64,000 bases of DNA from NCBI GenBank assembly GCA_963746175.1, contig CAVVAH010000001.1:558001-622000 (forward strand). Direction: 5' to 3'. The translations under genes and the position numbers were made by a program. The DNA is from CAVVAH01 sp963746175. GTDB lineage: Bacteria > Actinomycetota > Actinomycetes > JACCUZ01. Below the pieces are notes generated by a model. It worked only from the letters and a program-made list of their open reading frames with translations. It did not search any database and was not told where the DNA came from. Of this stretch, positions 1 through 8,746 are shown one piece after another; the first letter of the stretch is position 1; the number at the start of each line of letters is the position of its first letter.

Positions 1-908
1 TCGTGGCCGCGCAGGTAGACCACCACCCCGCGCCCCTCGTCGGCGACGGTGCGCAGCGCGGCGTCCAGCTGTGGTCCGCAGTCGCAGCGCAGCGATCCCA
101 GCACGTCGCCCGTCAGGCACTCCGAGTGCAGTCGCACCAGCACCTTGGTGCCGGTGCCGATCTCGCCGCGGACCAGCGCGACGTGCTCCGCGCCGTCGAC
201 CGCGCTCCGGTAGCCGAGCACCCGGAACTCGCCGTACCTCGTGGGCAGCTTGGCCTCGGCGACCCGCTCGACCAGCGCCTCGGTCCGCTTGCGGTGGGCC
301 ACCAGGTCGGCGATGGACACCAGGGCGAGCCCGTGCTCGTCCGCGAACTCGCGCAGCCGCGGCAGCCGGGCCATCGAACCGTCCTCGTCGACCACCTCGG
401 CGATGACGCCGGCCGGCGTGAGCCCGGCCAGCCGCGCGAGGTCGATGGCCGCCTCGGTGTGCCCGGCCCGCCGGAGCACGCCGCCCTCGACCGCGCGCAA
501 GGGGAAGACGTGGCCGGGCCTCGTCAGCTCGAACGGCTCGGTGGCCGAGTCGACCAGCACCCGCACGGTGCGCGCCCGGTCCGCAGCCGAGATGCCTGTG
601 CTGATGCCGTCACGGGCGTCGACCGAGACGGAGTACGCCGTGCGCTTGCGGTCCTCGTTGACGACAGTCATCGGCGGCAGCCGGAGCCGGTCCAGCTCGG
701 CACCCTCCATCGGTACGCACACGACCCCCGAGGTGTGCCGCACCAGGAACGCCATCAGCGCCGGCGTGACCTTCGACGCCGCGACGACGAGGTCGCCCTC
801 GTTCTCGCGGTCCTCGTCGTCGACCACCACGACCGCTCGTCCGGCGGCGATGTCGGCGATCGCGCGCTCCACCGGGTCGAGCCGGACGCCGCGCGCAGGC
901 CCGCTCAT
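1..908 (-). CDS. ribBA: RibBA: bifunctional DHBP synthase / GTP cyclohydrolase II (3' end beyond window)
   Basis: Makes 3,4-dihydroxy-2-butanone 4-phosphate from ribulose 5-phosphate and opens GTP to the pyrimidine precursor, the two entry steps of riboflavin synthesis. From the ATG at 908 the N-terminal RibB domain shows DEDRENEGDLVVAA near residues 33-46. The GTP cyclohydrolase II domain starts around residue 205 and shows the zinc cysteines in SECLTGDVLGSLRCDCG. About 302 of the usual ~420 residues are in the window; the rest lies to the left. The reading frame is open upstream of this ATG into the C-terminal half of the pnuC-like gene with no stop between, so either the two proteins are fused or an indel removed a stop. 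Last gene seen of the FMN-riboswitch-controlled operon. Confidence 0.93.
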   Translation of the reverse strand, partial: MSGPARGVRLDPVERAIADIAAGRAVVVVDDEDRENEGDLVVAASKVTPALMAFLVRHTSGVVCVPMEGAELDRLRLPPMTVVNEDRKRTAYSVSVDARDGISTGISAADRARTVRVLVDSATEPFELTRPGHVFPLRAVEGGVLRRAGHTEAAIDLARLAGLTPAGVIAEVVDEDGSMARLPRLREFADEHGLALVSIADLVAHRKRTEALVERVAEAKLPTRYGEFRVLGYRSAVDGAEHVALVRGEIGTGTKVLVRLHSECLTGDVLGSLRCDCGPQLDAALRTVADEGRGVVVYLRGH

Positions 909-1611
909 GCGACGGCACTCCGTCACCGGGTCGGAGAGCGGCTCGTCGCGGGCGATCCGGCGCCAGGCGAGGAACCCGTAGACGACGAGGACGCCGTAGA
1001 CGCCGTAGAGAAGAGCCGTCGGGTAAAGCTTGAAGTAGAGCAGCTCGGGCACGCCCACGAGGTCGACGGCGATCCAGCAGAGCCAGAAGTCGACCCAGCC
1101 GCGTGCCATGGCATAGGTCGCGAGGATCGACCCGACGAAGATCCACGCGTCGGCGAGGAAGTACCACGTGGGCGCCGGCCAGGTGGCCCCGATCTGGTGG
1201 AAGACGGCGAACAGCACGAGCACCGACGGCGCGGCCACGGCCAGGTAGCGCAGCCGTTCCGCCGGGGTGGCCCACCTCGGCGTGACGGCGGGTGCGTGCA
1301 GGCCGTCGTCGCCGCGTCCGCGGCGGGTCTGCGTGCCAGCGCTTCCAGCCGTAGACCGACACGAGGACGAAGAAGACCTGACGGCCGGCCTGACCGAGCA
1401 ACGGGATGGTCTGACCGTTCACCGCGGTCCCGATGAAGACCGTGAACAGCAGCACGTTGCCGACGATGCCCACCGGCCAGGCCCACACCCGACGTCGTAG
1501 GCCTCCGATCGCCGACGCGAACCCGAAGGCGTTACCGAGGATCTCCCGCCAGGCGATGTCGTGGCCGCCGATCGTCAGATGGGCGTCGTAGAGGTCCTGG
1601 AACACGCTCAT
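909..1611 (-). CDS. PnuC-family transporter, probably RibM riboflavin uptake protein (frameshifted)
   Basis: Small polytopic membrane protein of the PnuC family. Its place between ribE and ribBA behind an FMN riboswitch argues for riboflavin uptake (RibM type) rather than nicotinamide riboside. The ATG at 1611 overlaps the ribE stop as ATGA. The N-terminal half reads well (AFGFASAIGGLRRRVWAWPVG, then FFVLVSVYGWKRW). Near 1310-1330 the frame is lost, and the rest continues one frame over (PTWYFLADAWIFVGSILATY, DFWLCWIAVDLVGVPELLYF, LLYGVYGVLVVYGFLAWRR). One single-base indel restores a ~230-residue protein of normal size. The restored frame runs into ribBA without a stop, so the 3' boundary given is only the ribBA ATG. 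Function confidence moderate; family confidence high. Confidence 0.8.
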
Positions 1612-2237
1612 GCGGGGTCCTTCGGCATCGGGTGCTGAGTGGGCGGCGCGAGCGGCGGCATCAGCCGCTCGACGTACTTGGCGACGACGTCGACCTCGAG
1701 GTTCACCGGGTCACCGACCTGCTTGCGGCCGAGTGTGGTGAGCTCGAGGGTCGTCGGGATGAGGCTGACGGTGAACGACGTGTCGTCCACCGCGGCGACG
1801 GTGAGCGAGACGCCGTCGACAGTGATGGAGCCCTTGAGCACGACGTAGCGCGCGAGGTCCGCCGGCAGGGAGACCCGGACGACCTCCCAGTGCTGCGACG
1901 GCTCGCGCGACTCGATCCGGCCGGTGCCGTCCACGTGGCCCTGGACGAGATGGCCACCGAGCCGGCCGTCGAGGCGCACCGGCCGCTCCAGGTTCACCGG
2001 GTCGCCGGTGCGGAGGGCGCCGAGGCAGCTGCGGTCGAGGGTCTCGCGCATGACGTCGGCGGTGAACCCGTCGGCGTCGGCGGTGACCACGGTGAGGCAG
2101 ACGCCGTTGACCGCGATCGAGTCGCCGTGCCGGGCACCGGCCACGACGGCCGGGCCCGTGACCGTGAGCCGCACGCTGTCGCCGAGATCGGTGACCGCGG
2201 CGACCGCGCCGAGCTCCTCGACGATGCCGGTGAACAT
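1608..2237 (-). CDS. ribE: Riboflavin synthase, alpha chain
   Basis: Dismutates two 6,7-dimethyl-8-ribityllumazines to riboflavin and the pyrimidine precursor. 209 aa, normal for the family, with two tandem lumazine-binding domains: MFTGIVEELGAV opens the first and the second begins near GGHLVQGHVDGTG. Repeated signatures are NGVCLTV in domain 1 and VDGVSLTV in domain 2. The ATG at 2237 shares its A with the ribD stop (TGATG), and the stop overlaps the pnuC start (ATGA), so translation is coupled through the operon. Controlled by the FMN riboswitch upstream of ribD. Confidence 0.96.
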   Translation of the reverse strand: MFTGIVEELGAVAAVTDLGDSVRLTVTGPAVVAGARHGDSIAVNGVCLTVVTADADGFTADVMRETLDRSCLGALRTGDPVNLERPVRLDGRLGGHLVQGHVDGTGRIESREPSQHWEVVRVSLPADLARYVVLKGSITVDGVSLTVAAVDDTSFTVSLIPTTLELTTLGRKQVGDPVNLEVDVVAKYVERLMPPLAPPTQHPMPKDPA

Positions 2238-3287
2238 CAGATGCCTCCGTCGGTACGCCGTGGCCGGGCCACCACGGTGAGATCGGCACCGCAGCGCCCC
2301 ACGTCGAGCACGTCGAGCGCAACGCGCGTCGGCGAGCGTCCCGATACCGGTGCCGGACAGAGCCGCGACGCCGTCCCCGAGCAGGATCGGGGCCAGGTAG
2401 GCGACGACCCGGTCGACGAGCCCGGCGCGCACGAAGGCGCCGGCCAGGGTGGGTCCGCCCTCGAGCAGGGCGTAGCCGCGGCCCCGGCCGTGCAGGGACG
2501 ACAGCAGGGCGGCCAGGTCGACGTGCCCGTCGGGGCCGGTGCCCAGCTCGGCGGCGGTGGCCACCCAGGTGGGTGCGGACGAGTCCCGCACCTGCGCACC
2601 GGCCGGCGTACGGCCGTGGGTGTCGACCACGACCCGCAGCGGCTGCTCTCCCACGAGCCCCCCGTCGGCGTCCCGCACCGTCAAGGCGGGGTCGTCGGCC
2701 AGCACGGTCCCGACGCCCGCGACGATGGTGTCGACCTCGGCACGCAGCCGGTGCGCGTGGGCGCGCGACTCCGCCGACGAGATCCACCGGCTGGTCCCGT
2801 CGGCCGCCGCGACCCGGCCGTCGAGGGTCGACGCGACCTTCCACACGACGAACGGCCGCCGCAGGCGCACGCCGGTCAGCCACCGCTCGTTGGCTGCCTC
2901 GGCCTCGCCGGCCAGCAGGCCGCCGACGACCTCGACACCGGCAGCACGCAGCACGGCGGCGCCGCCGGCCGCGGCCGTGCTCGGCTCCGCGGTCGCGTAC
3001 ACGACCCGGACGACGCCGGCCGCCAGCAGCGCGCCCGTGCAGGGGCCGGTCCGGCCGGTGTGCGCGCACGGCTCCAGCGTGACGACGGCCGTGCCGCCGC
3101 GGGCCCGGTCGCCGGCCGCGGCCAGCGCGAGCACCTCGGCGTGCGGCCCGCCGGCCCGCTCGTGCCGGCCCTCGCCGACGATCACACCCGACGCGTCGAG
3201 CACGACGGCGCCGACGTTGGGGTTGGGGTGGGTGGCCTCGCCGCCGGCCGAGGACAGCGCGACGGCGCGGCGCATCGCCGCCGTCAC
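2237..3287 (-). CDS. ribD: RibD: bifunctional pyrimidine deaminase / reductase (frameshift near 2325)
   Basis: Deaminates then reduces the GTP cyclohydrolase product in riboflavin synthesis. The N-terminal deaminase has HPNPNVGAVV, the zinc/catalytic HAE in GGPHAEVLAL and the cysteine pair in EPCAHTGRTGPC. The C-terminal reductase has STLDGRVA, GTVLADDPALTVR and LLEGGPTLAGAF. After GIGTLADA the frame breaks around 2325, and the family C-terminus continues in the next frame (RVALDVLDVGRCGADLTVV) to a TGA overlapping the ribE ATG. Without correction the protein would run on into ribE as a false fusion. I chose the GTG at 3287, preceded by GAGGA; an ATG at 3275 or a GTG about 33 nt upstream is possible. 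First gene after the FMN riboswitch. Confidence 0.88.
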
Positions 3288-3451
3288 GCGGTCCTCGCGC
3301 GTCTCGATCAGGCCGTCCACCGGTGCTCCCACGAAACCGTCGGGCGGGCTCCGGGGCGCCGGGACACCGGCGTCGGACGTCGACGCGCGCCGGGTGCTGG
3401 CAGCTCGAGCCGGTGAGGCGGCCAGGACACCGCAGCGTCGTCGACGCCCGG

Positions 3452-3600
3452 CGTGCTGCCTCCCATCCGGACTGTCACCGTCGGTCCCGGAGTTCCACCG
3501 GGTCAACCGGCCGGGTGGGTCCACCTGGCAGGTGGGCCGCCCGGACGCGGGTCGCGGACTGTCACCGCCGGTTCGGAGTTGCACCGACCCCGGAGCACGC
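3452..3600 (-). promoter_or_regulatory. FMN riboswitch (RFN element)
   Basis: Read on the minus strand it opens with GCTCCGGGGTCGGTG and contains the paired RFN blocks AACTCCGAACCGGCGGTGAC and GGAACTCCGGGACCGACGGT, each followed by ACAGTCCG. It closes with GGATGGGAGGCAGC. These are the conserved segments of the six-helix FMN aptamer. It lies about 165 nt upstream of the ribD start, so FMN should repress ribD-ribE-pnuC-ribBA. No U-tract terminator is visible behind it, so control may be translational, as is common in high-GC actinobacteria. Confidence 0.95.
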
Positions 3601-3752
3601 GTGCGTCGAGCTTGCTTGCAGGCCCCAGTGTGCCACGCGAAGCCGGGCGGCGACCGCGCCCCCGGGGCCGTTCGAGACGGTCGTCCCCACCCGGCGCGCA
3701 TCCACGGGTGCGGTACCCGGGGAAGATCCAGGATGCGCGAGGAGGTGGCAGG

Positions 3753-4397
3753 ATGACGGTCCTGGCTCCGAGCCGTCTCCCGGAGCCGTCCGCACCTGCC
3801 GAGGGAGGACTGCGCGTGCCCGGTGGCCCCCGCGCGCGCCCGGTCCCGGACGAGCGCGACGTCGCCCTGGAGGAGTCGTTCCGCAGCGGCGCCGAGGACG
3901 GCCTCGCGGCGGCGTACACCCGGTGGTCGCCGCTGGTGTTCACCGTCGCGCTGCGCACGCTCGGCGACCGGGACGACGCCGAGGACGTCACCCAGCAGGT
4001 GTTCGTGGCCGCCTGGCGTGGCCGCGCGGGCTTCAAGCCGGCGACCGGCAGCCTGCCGGGCTGGCTGCTGGGCATCACGCGCAACAAGGTCGCCGACCGG
4101 TGGGCGGCCCGCGAGCGTGAGCGCAAGCAGACCGACGCGGCGACCCGGGTGGCCGGCTCCGACCCCGCCCCGTCGCCGGCCGACGCGGTGACCACCCGGG
4201 TCCTGCTCGCCGACGAGCTCGACCGGCTCGACGAGCCGGCCCGCCGGATCCTGCGACTGGCGTTCTACGACGACCTCACGCACACCCAGATCGCCGGCCG
4301 GCTGAACATGCCGCTCGGCACGGTGAAGAGCCACATCCGCCGGTCGCTCGGCCGGCTGCGCACCAGGCTGGAGGTGGACGATGGCGCCGGACGCTGA
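3753..4397 (+). CDS. ECF sigma factor (sigma-70 family; SigK/SigL-like by its partner)
   Basis: Group 4 sigma factor directing RNA polymerase to a small stress or envelope regulon. 214 aa from the ATG at 3753, which follows GAGGAGG. Region 2 covers about residues 55-100 (YTRWSPLVFTVALRTLGDRD, then DAEDVTQQVFVAAWRG). Region 4 is near the C-terminus with the helix-turn-helix LTHTQIAGRLNMPLGTVKSH. The last 17 nt overlap the downstream anti-sigma gene, the usual arrangement for an ECF factor held by its membrane partner. Transcribed divergently from the rib operon. The regulon cannot be read from the sequence. Confidence 0.93.
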   Translation: MTVLAPSRLPEPSAPAEGGLRVPGGPRARPVPDERDVALEESFRSGAEDGLAAAYTRWSPLVFTVALRTLGDRDDAEDVTQQVFVAAWRGRAGFKPATGSLPGWLLGITRNKVADRWAARERERKQTDAATRVAGSDPAPSPADAVTTRVLLADELDRLDEPARRILRLAFYDDLTHTQIAGRLNMPLGTVKSHIRRSLGRLRTRLEVDDGAGR

Positions 4398-5103
4398 GCA
4401 CGTCCATCCCGACGACCTCGCCCTGCTCGCGCTGGGCGAGAACCCGGACGGCCTGGACCAGGCACACCTGGCCTCCTGCGCCACCTGCCGGCACGAGGTG
4501 GACCAGCTGCGCTCGGTCGTGGCCGGCGCCCGGTCCGTGACGGCGGACGACACGCCCGTGGCACCTCGCTCCCAGGTGTGGGACGCGGTGGCCGCCGAGC
4601 TCGACCTGGGCCGCGACCGCTCGGCGTCCCCGGGCACCGACGAGGTCGCGGCGGTCGTGCCGCTGGCCCGACCCCGGCGCCGGACCGCGCTGCTGGTCGC
4701 CGCTGCCACCGTCGTCGGGCTGCTCGTCGGCTCGGTCGTCACAGGCCTGGTGGTGGCAGGTGGCGACGGGGGCGGCGTCGTCGCGTCGGCCGACCTCGCG
4801 GCGCTGCCCGAGCGCCAGGGCACCGGCGCGGCCGAGGTCGTGGGGACGGGCGACCGACGGGAGCTCCGGCTGGACGTCACCGGCCTCACGACCGGCGACG
4901 GCTTCTACGAGGTGTGGCTGCTCGACGCCGACGGCAAGCGCCTGGTGTCGCTCGGGCTGCTGGACGGCAGGACGGCGTCGTTCCCGCTGCCGCCGCAGGT
5001 CGACCTGGCCGACTTCCCGGTCGTCGACGTGTCGCTGGAGCCGGCCGACGGCAACCCGGCTCACTCCGGCGACAGCATCGTGCGCGGCACCCTCAGCAGC
5101 TGA
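4381..5103 (+). CDS. RskA-like zinc anti-sigma factor
   Basis: Membrane anti-sigma factor for the preceding ECF sigma. 240 aa. The N-terminus carries the HxxxCxxC zinc motif (H29, C33, C36 in HLASCATC), typical of the ZAS domain that binds the sigma factor. One membrane segment covers about residues 102-126 (ALLVAAATVVGLLVGSVVTG). The extracytoplasmic C-terminal domain (FYEVWLLDADGKRLVSLG, ending SGDSIVRGTLSS) matches the RskA/anti-sigma-K domain, which in known cases is cut by regulated proteolysis to free sigma. It overlaps the sigma gene by 17 nt and its stop overlaps the 3' end of the convergent kinase gene. Confidence 0.92.
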   Translation: MAPDAEHVHPDDLALLALGENPDGLDQAHLASCATCRHEVDQLRSVVAGARSVTADDTPVAPRSQVWDAVAAELDLGRDRSASPGTDEVAAVVPLARPRRRTALLVAAATVVGLLVGSVVTGLVVAGGDGGGVVASADLAALPERQGTGAAEVVGTGDRRELRLDVTGLTTGDGFYEVWLLDADGKRLVSLGLLDGRTASFPLPPQVDLADFPVVDVSLEPADGNPAHSGDSIVRGTLSS

Positions 5104-5612
5104 CGAGGAACCGCTCGATCTCCCGCCGGGTGCGCAGCCGCACGACCCGGACCTCCGGCGGCCAGTGCCGCCACCGCCGCATCCCGCCGCGGCTGGTTCC
5201 GTCGCGGGTAGCGCCAGATGTAGCGCAGGTGTCCCAGGTCGACCCGGTGCGGACAACCGACCGCCACCTCGGTCCCCCGCAGCCGCCAGGTGCGGCGCAG
5301 CACCCGCAGCAGGCAGCGCCAGCGGGACGCGTCGACGACGACCACCGTGTCGGCGAGCGGCAGCCGCTCGTCGTACGTCGAGGAGTAGTTGCCGTCCAGC
5401 ACCCAGGTGGGCGCGGCCACCAGGCGACGCTGCACGACCCGCCACGACGCCTCGTCCGGCATCACCCAGCCCGGTTGCCAGAAGTGCTCGTCGAGGTGCA
5501 CGACCGGCAGCCCGGTACGGCGGGCCAGCGCCGCCGCGACGGTCGACTTGCCGGCACCGGAGCAGCCAAGGACGACGACCCGCCTCAGGGCCGGCTGCCG
5601 GTCGACCACCAC
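5093..5612 (-). CDS. P-loop kinase, FlaR/topology-modulation-protein type (frameshift near 5185)
   Basis: Small adenylate-kinase-like ATPase of the family annotated as DNA topology modulation protein; the substrate is unknown. Walker A is GCSGAGKST near the N-terminus, followed by LPVVHLDEHFWQPGW and VLDGNYSSTYDERLPLADTV, the family hallmarks. The body reads in one frame to about 5185. The expected C-terminus (WPPEVRVVRLRTRREIERFL) is in the next frame and ends at 5093, inside the 3' end of the convergent anti-sigma gene. About 172 aa once corrected, normal for the family. Start uncertain: GTG at 5612 or 5609, overlapping the rpe 3' end by 25-28 nt. Confidence 0.8.
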
Positions 5613-6280
5613 GACGCCGCCGTCGCCGACTCGGCGGCGGCCCGCAGCTGCTGCACGACAGCGGCGGCGTCCTCGGCGCCGTAGACCGCGGACCCCGCCA
5701 CGAACACGTCGGCTCCGGCCTCGGCGCACCGTTCGATCGTGTCCGCGGCGACGCCGCCGTCCACCTGGATCCAGAGGTCGAGGTCGCGGCCCTTCACCAG
5801 CTCGCGGGCGGCCCGGACCTTCGGCAGCACCAGGTCGAGGAACTTCTGGCCGCCGAAGCCGGGCTCGACGGTCATCAGCAGCAGCATGTCGAGCTCCGGC
5901 AGCAGGTCGGCGTACGGCTCGACCGGCGTCGCCGGCCGCAGCCCCATGCCGGCCCGGACGCCGTGCCCGCGCAGCTCGCGGGCCAGCTTCACCGGAGCGG
6001 TCGAGGCCTCGACGTGGAACGTCACGCTGCCCGCGCCGGCCTCCGCGTAGCCGGGGGCCCACCGGTCGGCGTCCTCGATCATCAGGTGCACGTCGAGCGG
6101 GAGCGCGCTGACCGCGGTTAGCCGTTCGACCACCGGCAGGCCGAGCGTGAGGTTGGGCACGAAGTGGTTGTCCATGACGTCGACGTGCACCCAGTCGGCG
6201 GCCGGGGCGATGCGGGCGACCTCGCCGGCCAGGTCGGTGAAGTCGGCCGACAGGATGCTCGGGGAGATCTGCACGCCCAT
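5585..6280 (-). CDS. rpe: Ribulose-phosphate 3-epimerase
   Basis: Interconverts ribulose 5-phosphate and xylulose 5-phosphate in the pentose phosphate pathway. 231 aa TIM barrel. Signatures are ISPSILSADF at the N-terminus, the metal-binding VHVDVMDNHFVPN, VEPGFGGQKF and the catalytic Asp region LWIQVDGGV. I took the ATG at 6280 because the family begins at the ISPSILSADF strand; the upstream in-frame ATG would add an unconserved tail crossing a palindromic repeat. Follows rsmB after a 117-nt gap containing that repeat. Confidence 0.96.
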   Translation of the reverse strand: MGVQISPSILSADFTDLAGEVARIAPAADWVHVDVMDNHFVPNLTLGLPVVERLTAVSALPLDVHLMIEDADRWAPGYAEAGAGSVTFHVEASTAPVKLARELRGHGVRAGMGLRPATPVEPYADLLPELDMLLLMTVEPGFGGQKFLDLVLPKVRAARELVKGRDLDLWIQVDGGVAADTIERCAEAGADVFVAGSAVYGAEDAAAVVQQLRAAAESATAASWWSTGSRP

Positions 6281-6352
6281 GCCGGCGAGCCTAGTGCCGG
6301 GGCGACCGCGCCCCTGGCTCGGCGCAGCAGCCGCCCCCGGCGACCACGAGCG

Positions 6353-6388
6353 CATGATCACCACGTTCGTTCTCAGCCGGTGATCATG
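6353..6388. repeat. Palindromic repeat, GTGATCATG family, copy 1
   Basis: CATGATCACC and GGTGATCATG form a perfect 10-bp inverted repeat around a 16-nt spacer between rpe and rsmB. The same outer arm (GTGATCATG) bounds a longer element at 12159-12210, so this looks like a dispersed REP-like family rather than a gene-specific terminator; there is no T-tract. Confidence 0.75.
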
Positions 6389-6397
6389 CAGCTCTGA

Positions 6398-7801
6398 TCA
6401 GGCCCTGCGCAGCAGGGCGAGGTACATCGCGTCGGTGCCGTGCCGGTGCGGCCACAGCTGCACGTGCGGGCCGGCGCCGAGGTCGGGGACTCCCGGCAGC
6501 AGCGGACGCGCGTCGACCCGCTCGACTCCCGGACGGTGCCGCAGGACGTCACTGACGACCGTGCCGGTCTCCGCGAGGTGCGGCGAGCAGGTGACGTAGC
6601 CGACCACTCCTCCCGGCCGCACCGCGTCCAGCGCCGCGCCGAGCAGGTCGCGCTGCAGGGCGGCCAGCGCCGGCACGTCCTCGGGACGGCGTCGCCAGCG
6701 CGCCTCCGGCCGTCGCCGCAGCGCTCCGAGCCCGGTGCACGGCGCGTCGACGAGCACCCGGTCGAACGCGCCGGCCGGCCACGCGGGGGCGCGACCGTCC
6801 GCGACCACGACGTCGCCGGTCCCGCCGAGCGTGCGGCGGACCAGGCCGGCCCGGTGCGGGGCGACCTCGGCGGCGAGCAGCCGGGCACCGCGCTCCGCTC
6901 CGACCGCGGCGAGCAGAGCGGCCTTGCCGCCGGGGCCGGCGCAGAGGTCCAGCCAGTGCTCGTCACGCCCGTCGAGAGGCGCCGCGGCGAGAGCCAGCGC
7001 GACGAGCTGGCTGCCCTCGTCCTGGACGCCGGCCCGGCCGTCGCGGACCGCGGCCAGCCGACCGGGGTCGCCGGCCGGCAGGACGGCGGCGTACGGCGAC
7101 CAGCGGGCCGGCTCGGCTCCGTCGGCGACGAGGTCGGCGACCGTGCTGCGTCCGGGCCGGGCGACGAGGGTGACCTGCGCCGGCTCGTTGTCGGCGGCCA
7201 GCAGGGCGGCCGTCTCGGCCAGGTCCCCGCCGAGGGCGTCGCGCAGTGCCGAGACCACCCATCTCGGGTGCGAGTGGGCGACCGCGAGGTGGCCCAGCGG
7301 GTCGGTGCCGGCGGCCGGCGCCACCTCGTCCAGCCAGCTCGCGAGGTCCTGCCGGCCCACCTTGCGCAGCACCGCGTTGACGAACGAGCTGCGGCCCTCG
7401 CCCGCGACCGCGCGGGCCAGCTCGACGGTGGCGCCGACGGCGGCGTGCGGCGGCACCCGCATGGCGAGCTGCTGGTGCGCCCCCAGCCGGAGCAGGTCGA
7501 GCACCGGCGGGTCCACCTGGTCCAGCGGCCGGTCGACGCAGGCGGCGAGGACCGCGTCGTAGGTGCCGCGACCGCGCAGCGTGCCGTAGCCGAGCTCGGT
7601 GGCGAAGGCGGCGTCACGGCCCTCGACGCCGCGGTCGCGGAGCAGCCCCGGCAGGGTGAGGTTCGCGTAGGCGTCGCGCTCGTCGACGGCCCGCAGCAGG
7701 TCGAAGGCGACCCGGCGCGGGGCGTCCGGCTGCGGCTTGCCGCGGCGAGGCGGCCGTCGCCGGCCGCCGGTCGGGCCGTCGTGCCGAGGTGGCGCCGTCA
7801 T
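6398..7801 (-). CDS. rsmB: 16S rRNA m5C967 methyltransferase RsmB (Sun family)
   Basis: SAM-dependent methyltransferase for a cytosine in 16S rRNA. 467 aa. The N-terminal NusB-like domain (residues ~25-160) has AFDLLRAV and FATELGYGTLRGRGTYDAVL. The methyltransferase domain has the SAM loop DLCAGPGGKAALLA and the two catalytic cysteines in DAPCTGLGALRRRPEARW and TCSPHLAET. The ATG at 7801 overlaps the fmt stop (ATGA). It sits in the common actinobacterial chain priA-def-fmt-rsmB-rpe. Confidence 0.95.
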   Translation of the reverse strand: MTAPPRHDGPTGGRRRPPRRGKPQPDAPRRVAFDLLRAVDERDAYANLTLPGLLRDRGVEGRDAAFATELGYGTLRGRGTYDAVLAACVDRPLDQVDPPVLDLLRLGAHQQLAMRVPPHAAVGATVELARAVAGEGRSSFVNAVLRKVGRQDLASWLDEVAPAAGTDPLGHLAVAHSHPRWVVSALRDALGGDLAETAALLAADNEPAQVTLVARPGRSTVADLVADGAEPARWSPYAAVLPAGDPGRLAAVRDGRAGVQDEGSQLVALALAAAPLDGRDEHWLDLCAGPGGKAALLAAVGAERGARLLAAEVAPHRAGLVRRTLGGTGDVVVADGRAPAWPAGAFDRVLVDAPCTGLGALRRRPEARWRRRPEDVPALAALQRDLLGAALDAVRPGGVVGYVTCSPHLAETGTVVSDVLRHRPGVERVDARPLLPGVPDLGAGPHVQLWPHRHGTDAMYLALLRRA

Positions 7802-8727
7802 CCGAGGGTCGCCCCGTCGAGGTCGCGGACACCGCGGGCCCACGCGTCGGCCGCCATCGGCTTCTTCCCGGCCGGGCGGACCTCACCGAGCCGTACGGCC
7901 CGGCCGTCGCCGGTGCCGACCAGCACCTCGCGCCGGCCTACGCGGACCACGCCCGGCGCGAGGGGCTCCTCAGGGGTGACCGGATCGACCGGGCCGAGGC
8001 CGACCCGGTCGCCGGCGGCCGTGGTCCACGCGCCCGGAGCCGGCGTGCAGGCGCGGACCAGCCGGTCCACGTGGAGAGCCGGCGCCGCCCAGTCGATGCG
8101 AGCGTCCTCGACGGTGATCTTGGGAGCCAGGCTGACCCCGTCGGTGGGCTGTGGCTGCCCCACCAGCTCGCCGCGTTCCAGGGCGTCCAGCGTGGCGACC
8201 AGCAGTCCGGCGCCGGCCACCGACAGCCGGCCGAGCAGCTCACCGCTGGTGTCGCGGGGCCGGATCGCCTCGGTCATGACCGAGAGCACCGGACCGGTGT
8301 CCAGGCCCTCCTCGAGGGTGAACACCGAGGCGCCCGTCACGTCGTCGCCGTGCAGGACCGCGTGCTGCACCGGGGCGGCGCCGCGCCACGCGGGGAGCAG
8401 CGAGAAGTGCAGGTTGACCCAGCCGTGGCGGGGCAGGTCGAGCAGCGAGCGCGGCACGAGCGCGCCGTACGCCACGACCGGGCAGCAGTCCGGCGCCAGC
8501 TCGGCCAGCCGGTCGTGCAGCGCCGGGTCCGAGGCCTTCGCCGGCTTCAGCGTCTCGACACCGGCCTCGGCGGCCCGCACGGCGACGGGTGACGCCACCT
8601 CGTGGCGGCCTCGTCCGGCGCGCGCGTCGGGCCGGGTGACCACGGCGAGCACCTCGTGGCGGGATGCGAGCAGCGCGTCGAGCGCCGGGACGGCGACCTC
8701 GGGGGTCCCCGCGAAGACGAGCCTCAT
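7798..8727 (-). CDS. fmt: Methionyl-tRNA formyltransferase
   Basis: Formylates initiator Met-tRNA with 10-formyl-THF. 309 aa, usual length. The N-terminal domain has MRLVFAGTPEVAVPALDAL, the catalytic HFSLLPAWRGAAPVQ (family SLLPxWRGAAP) and the Asp in EEGLDTGPVLS. The C-terminal tRNA-binding OB-like domain begins near residue 205. Its partner deformylase lies just upstream with an 18-nt gap, and rsmB overlaps its stop. Confidence 0.97.
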   Translation of the reverse strand: MRLVFAGTPEVAVPALDALLASRHEVLAVVTRPDARAGRGRHEVASPVAVRAAEAGVETLKPAKASDPALHDRLAELAPDCCPVVAYGALVPRSLLDLPRHGWVNLHFSLLPAWRGAAPVQHAVLHGDDVTGASVFTLEEGLDTGPVLSVMTEAIRPRDTSGELLGRLSVAGAGLLVATLDALERGELVGQPQPTDGVSLAPKITVEDARIDWAAPALHVDRLVRACTPAPGAWTTAAGDRVGLGPVDPVTPEEPLAPGVVRVGRREVLVGTGDGRAVRLGEVRPAGKKPMAADAWARGVRDLDGATLG

Positions 8728-8746
8728 CGGCGGTGGTCGGCCCGCG

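Noticed and set aside
909..1611. Calling the transporter a nicotinamide riboside carrier (classical PnuC)
   Set aside because: The rib operon and FMN riboswitch context point to riboflavin; no NAD gene is nearby.
1608..4889. A single 1093-codon frame that would fuse antisense sequence, RibD and RibE
   Set aside because: Made by the frameshift near 2325 and by open sequence through the riboswitch and sigma gene; RibD and RibE are separate proteins.
6353..6388. Rho-independent terminator of rsmB
   Set aside because: No T-run, and the arms recur elsewhere as part of a longer palindrome, so a repeat family fits better.
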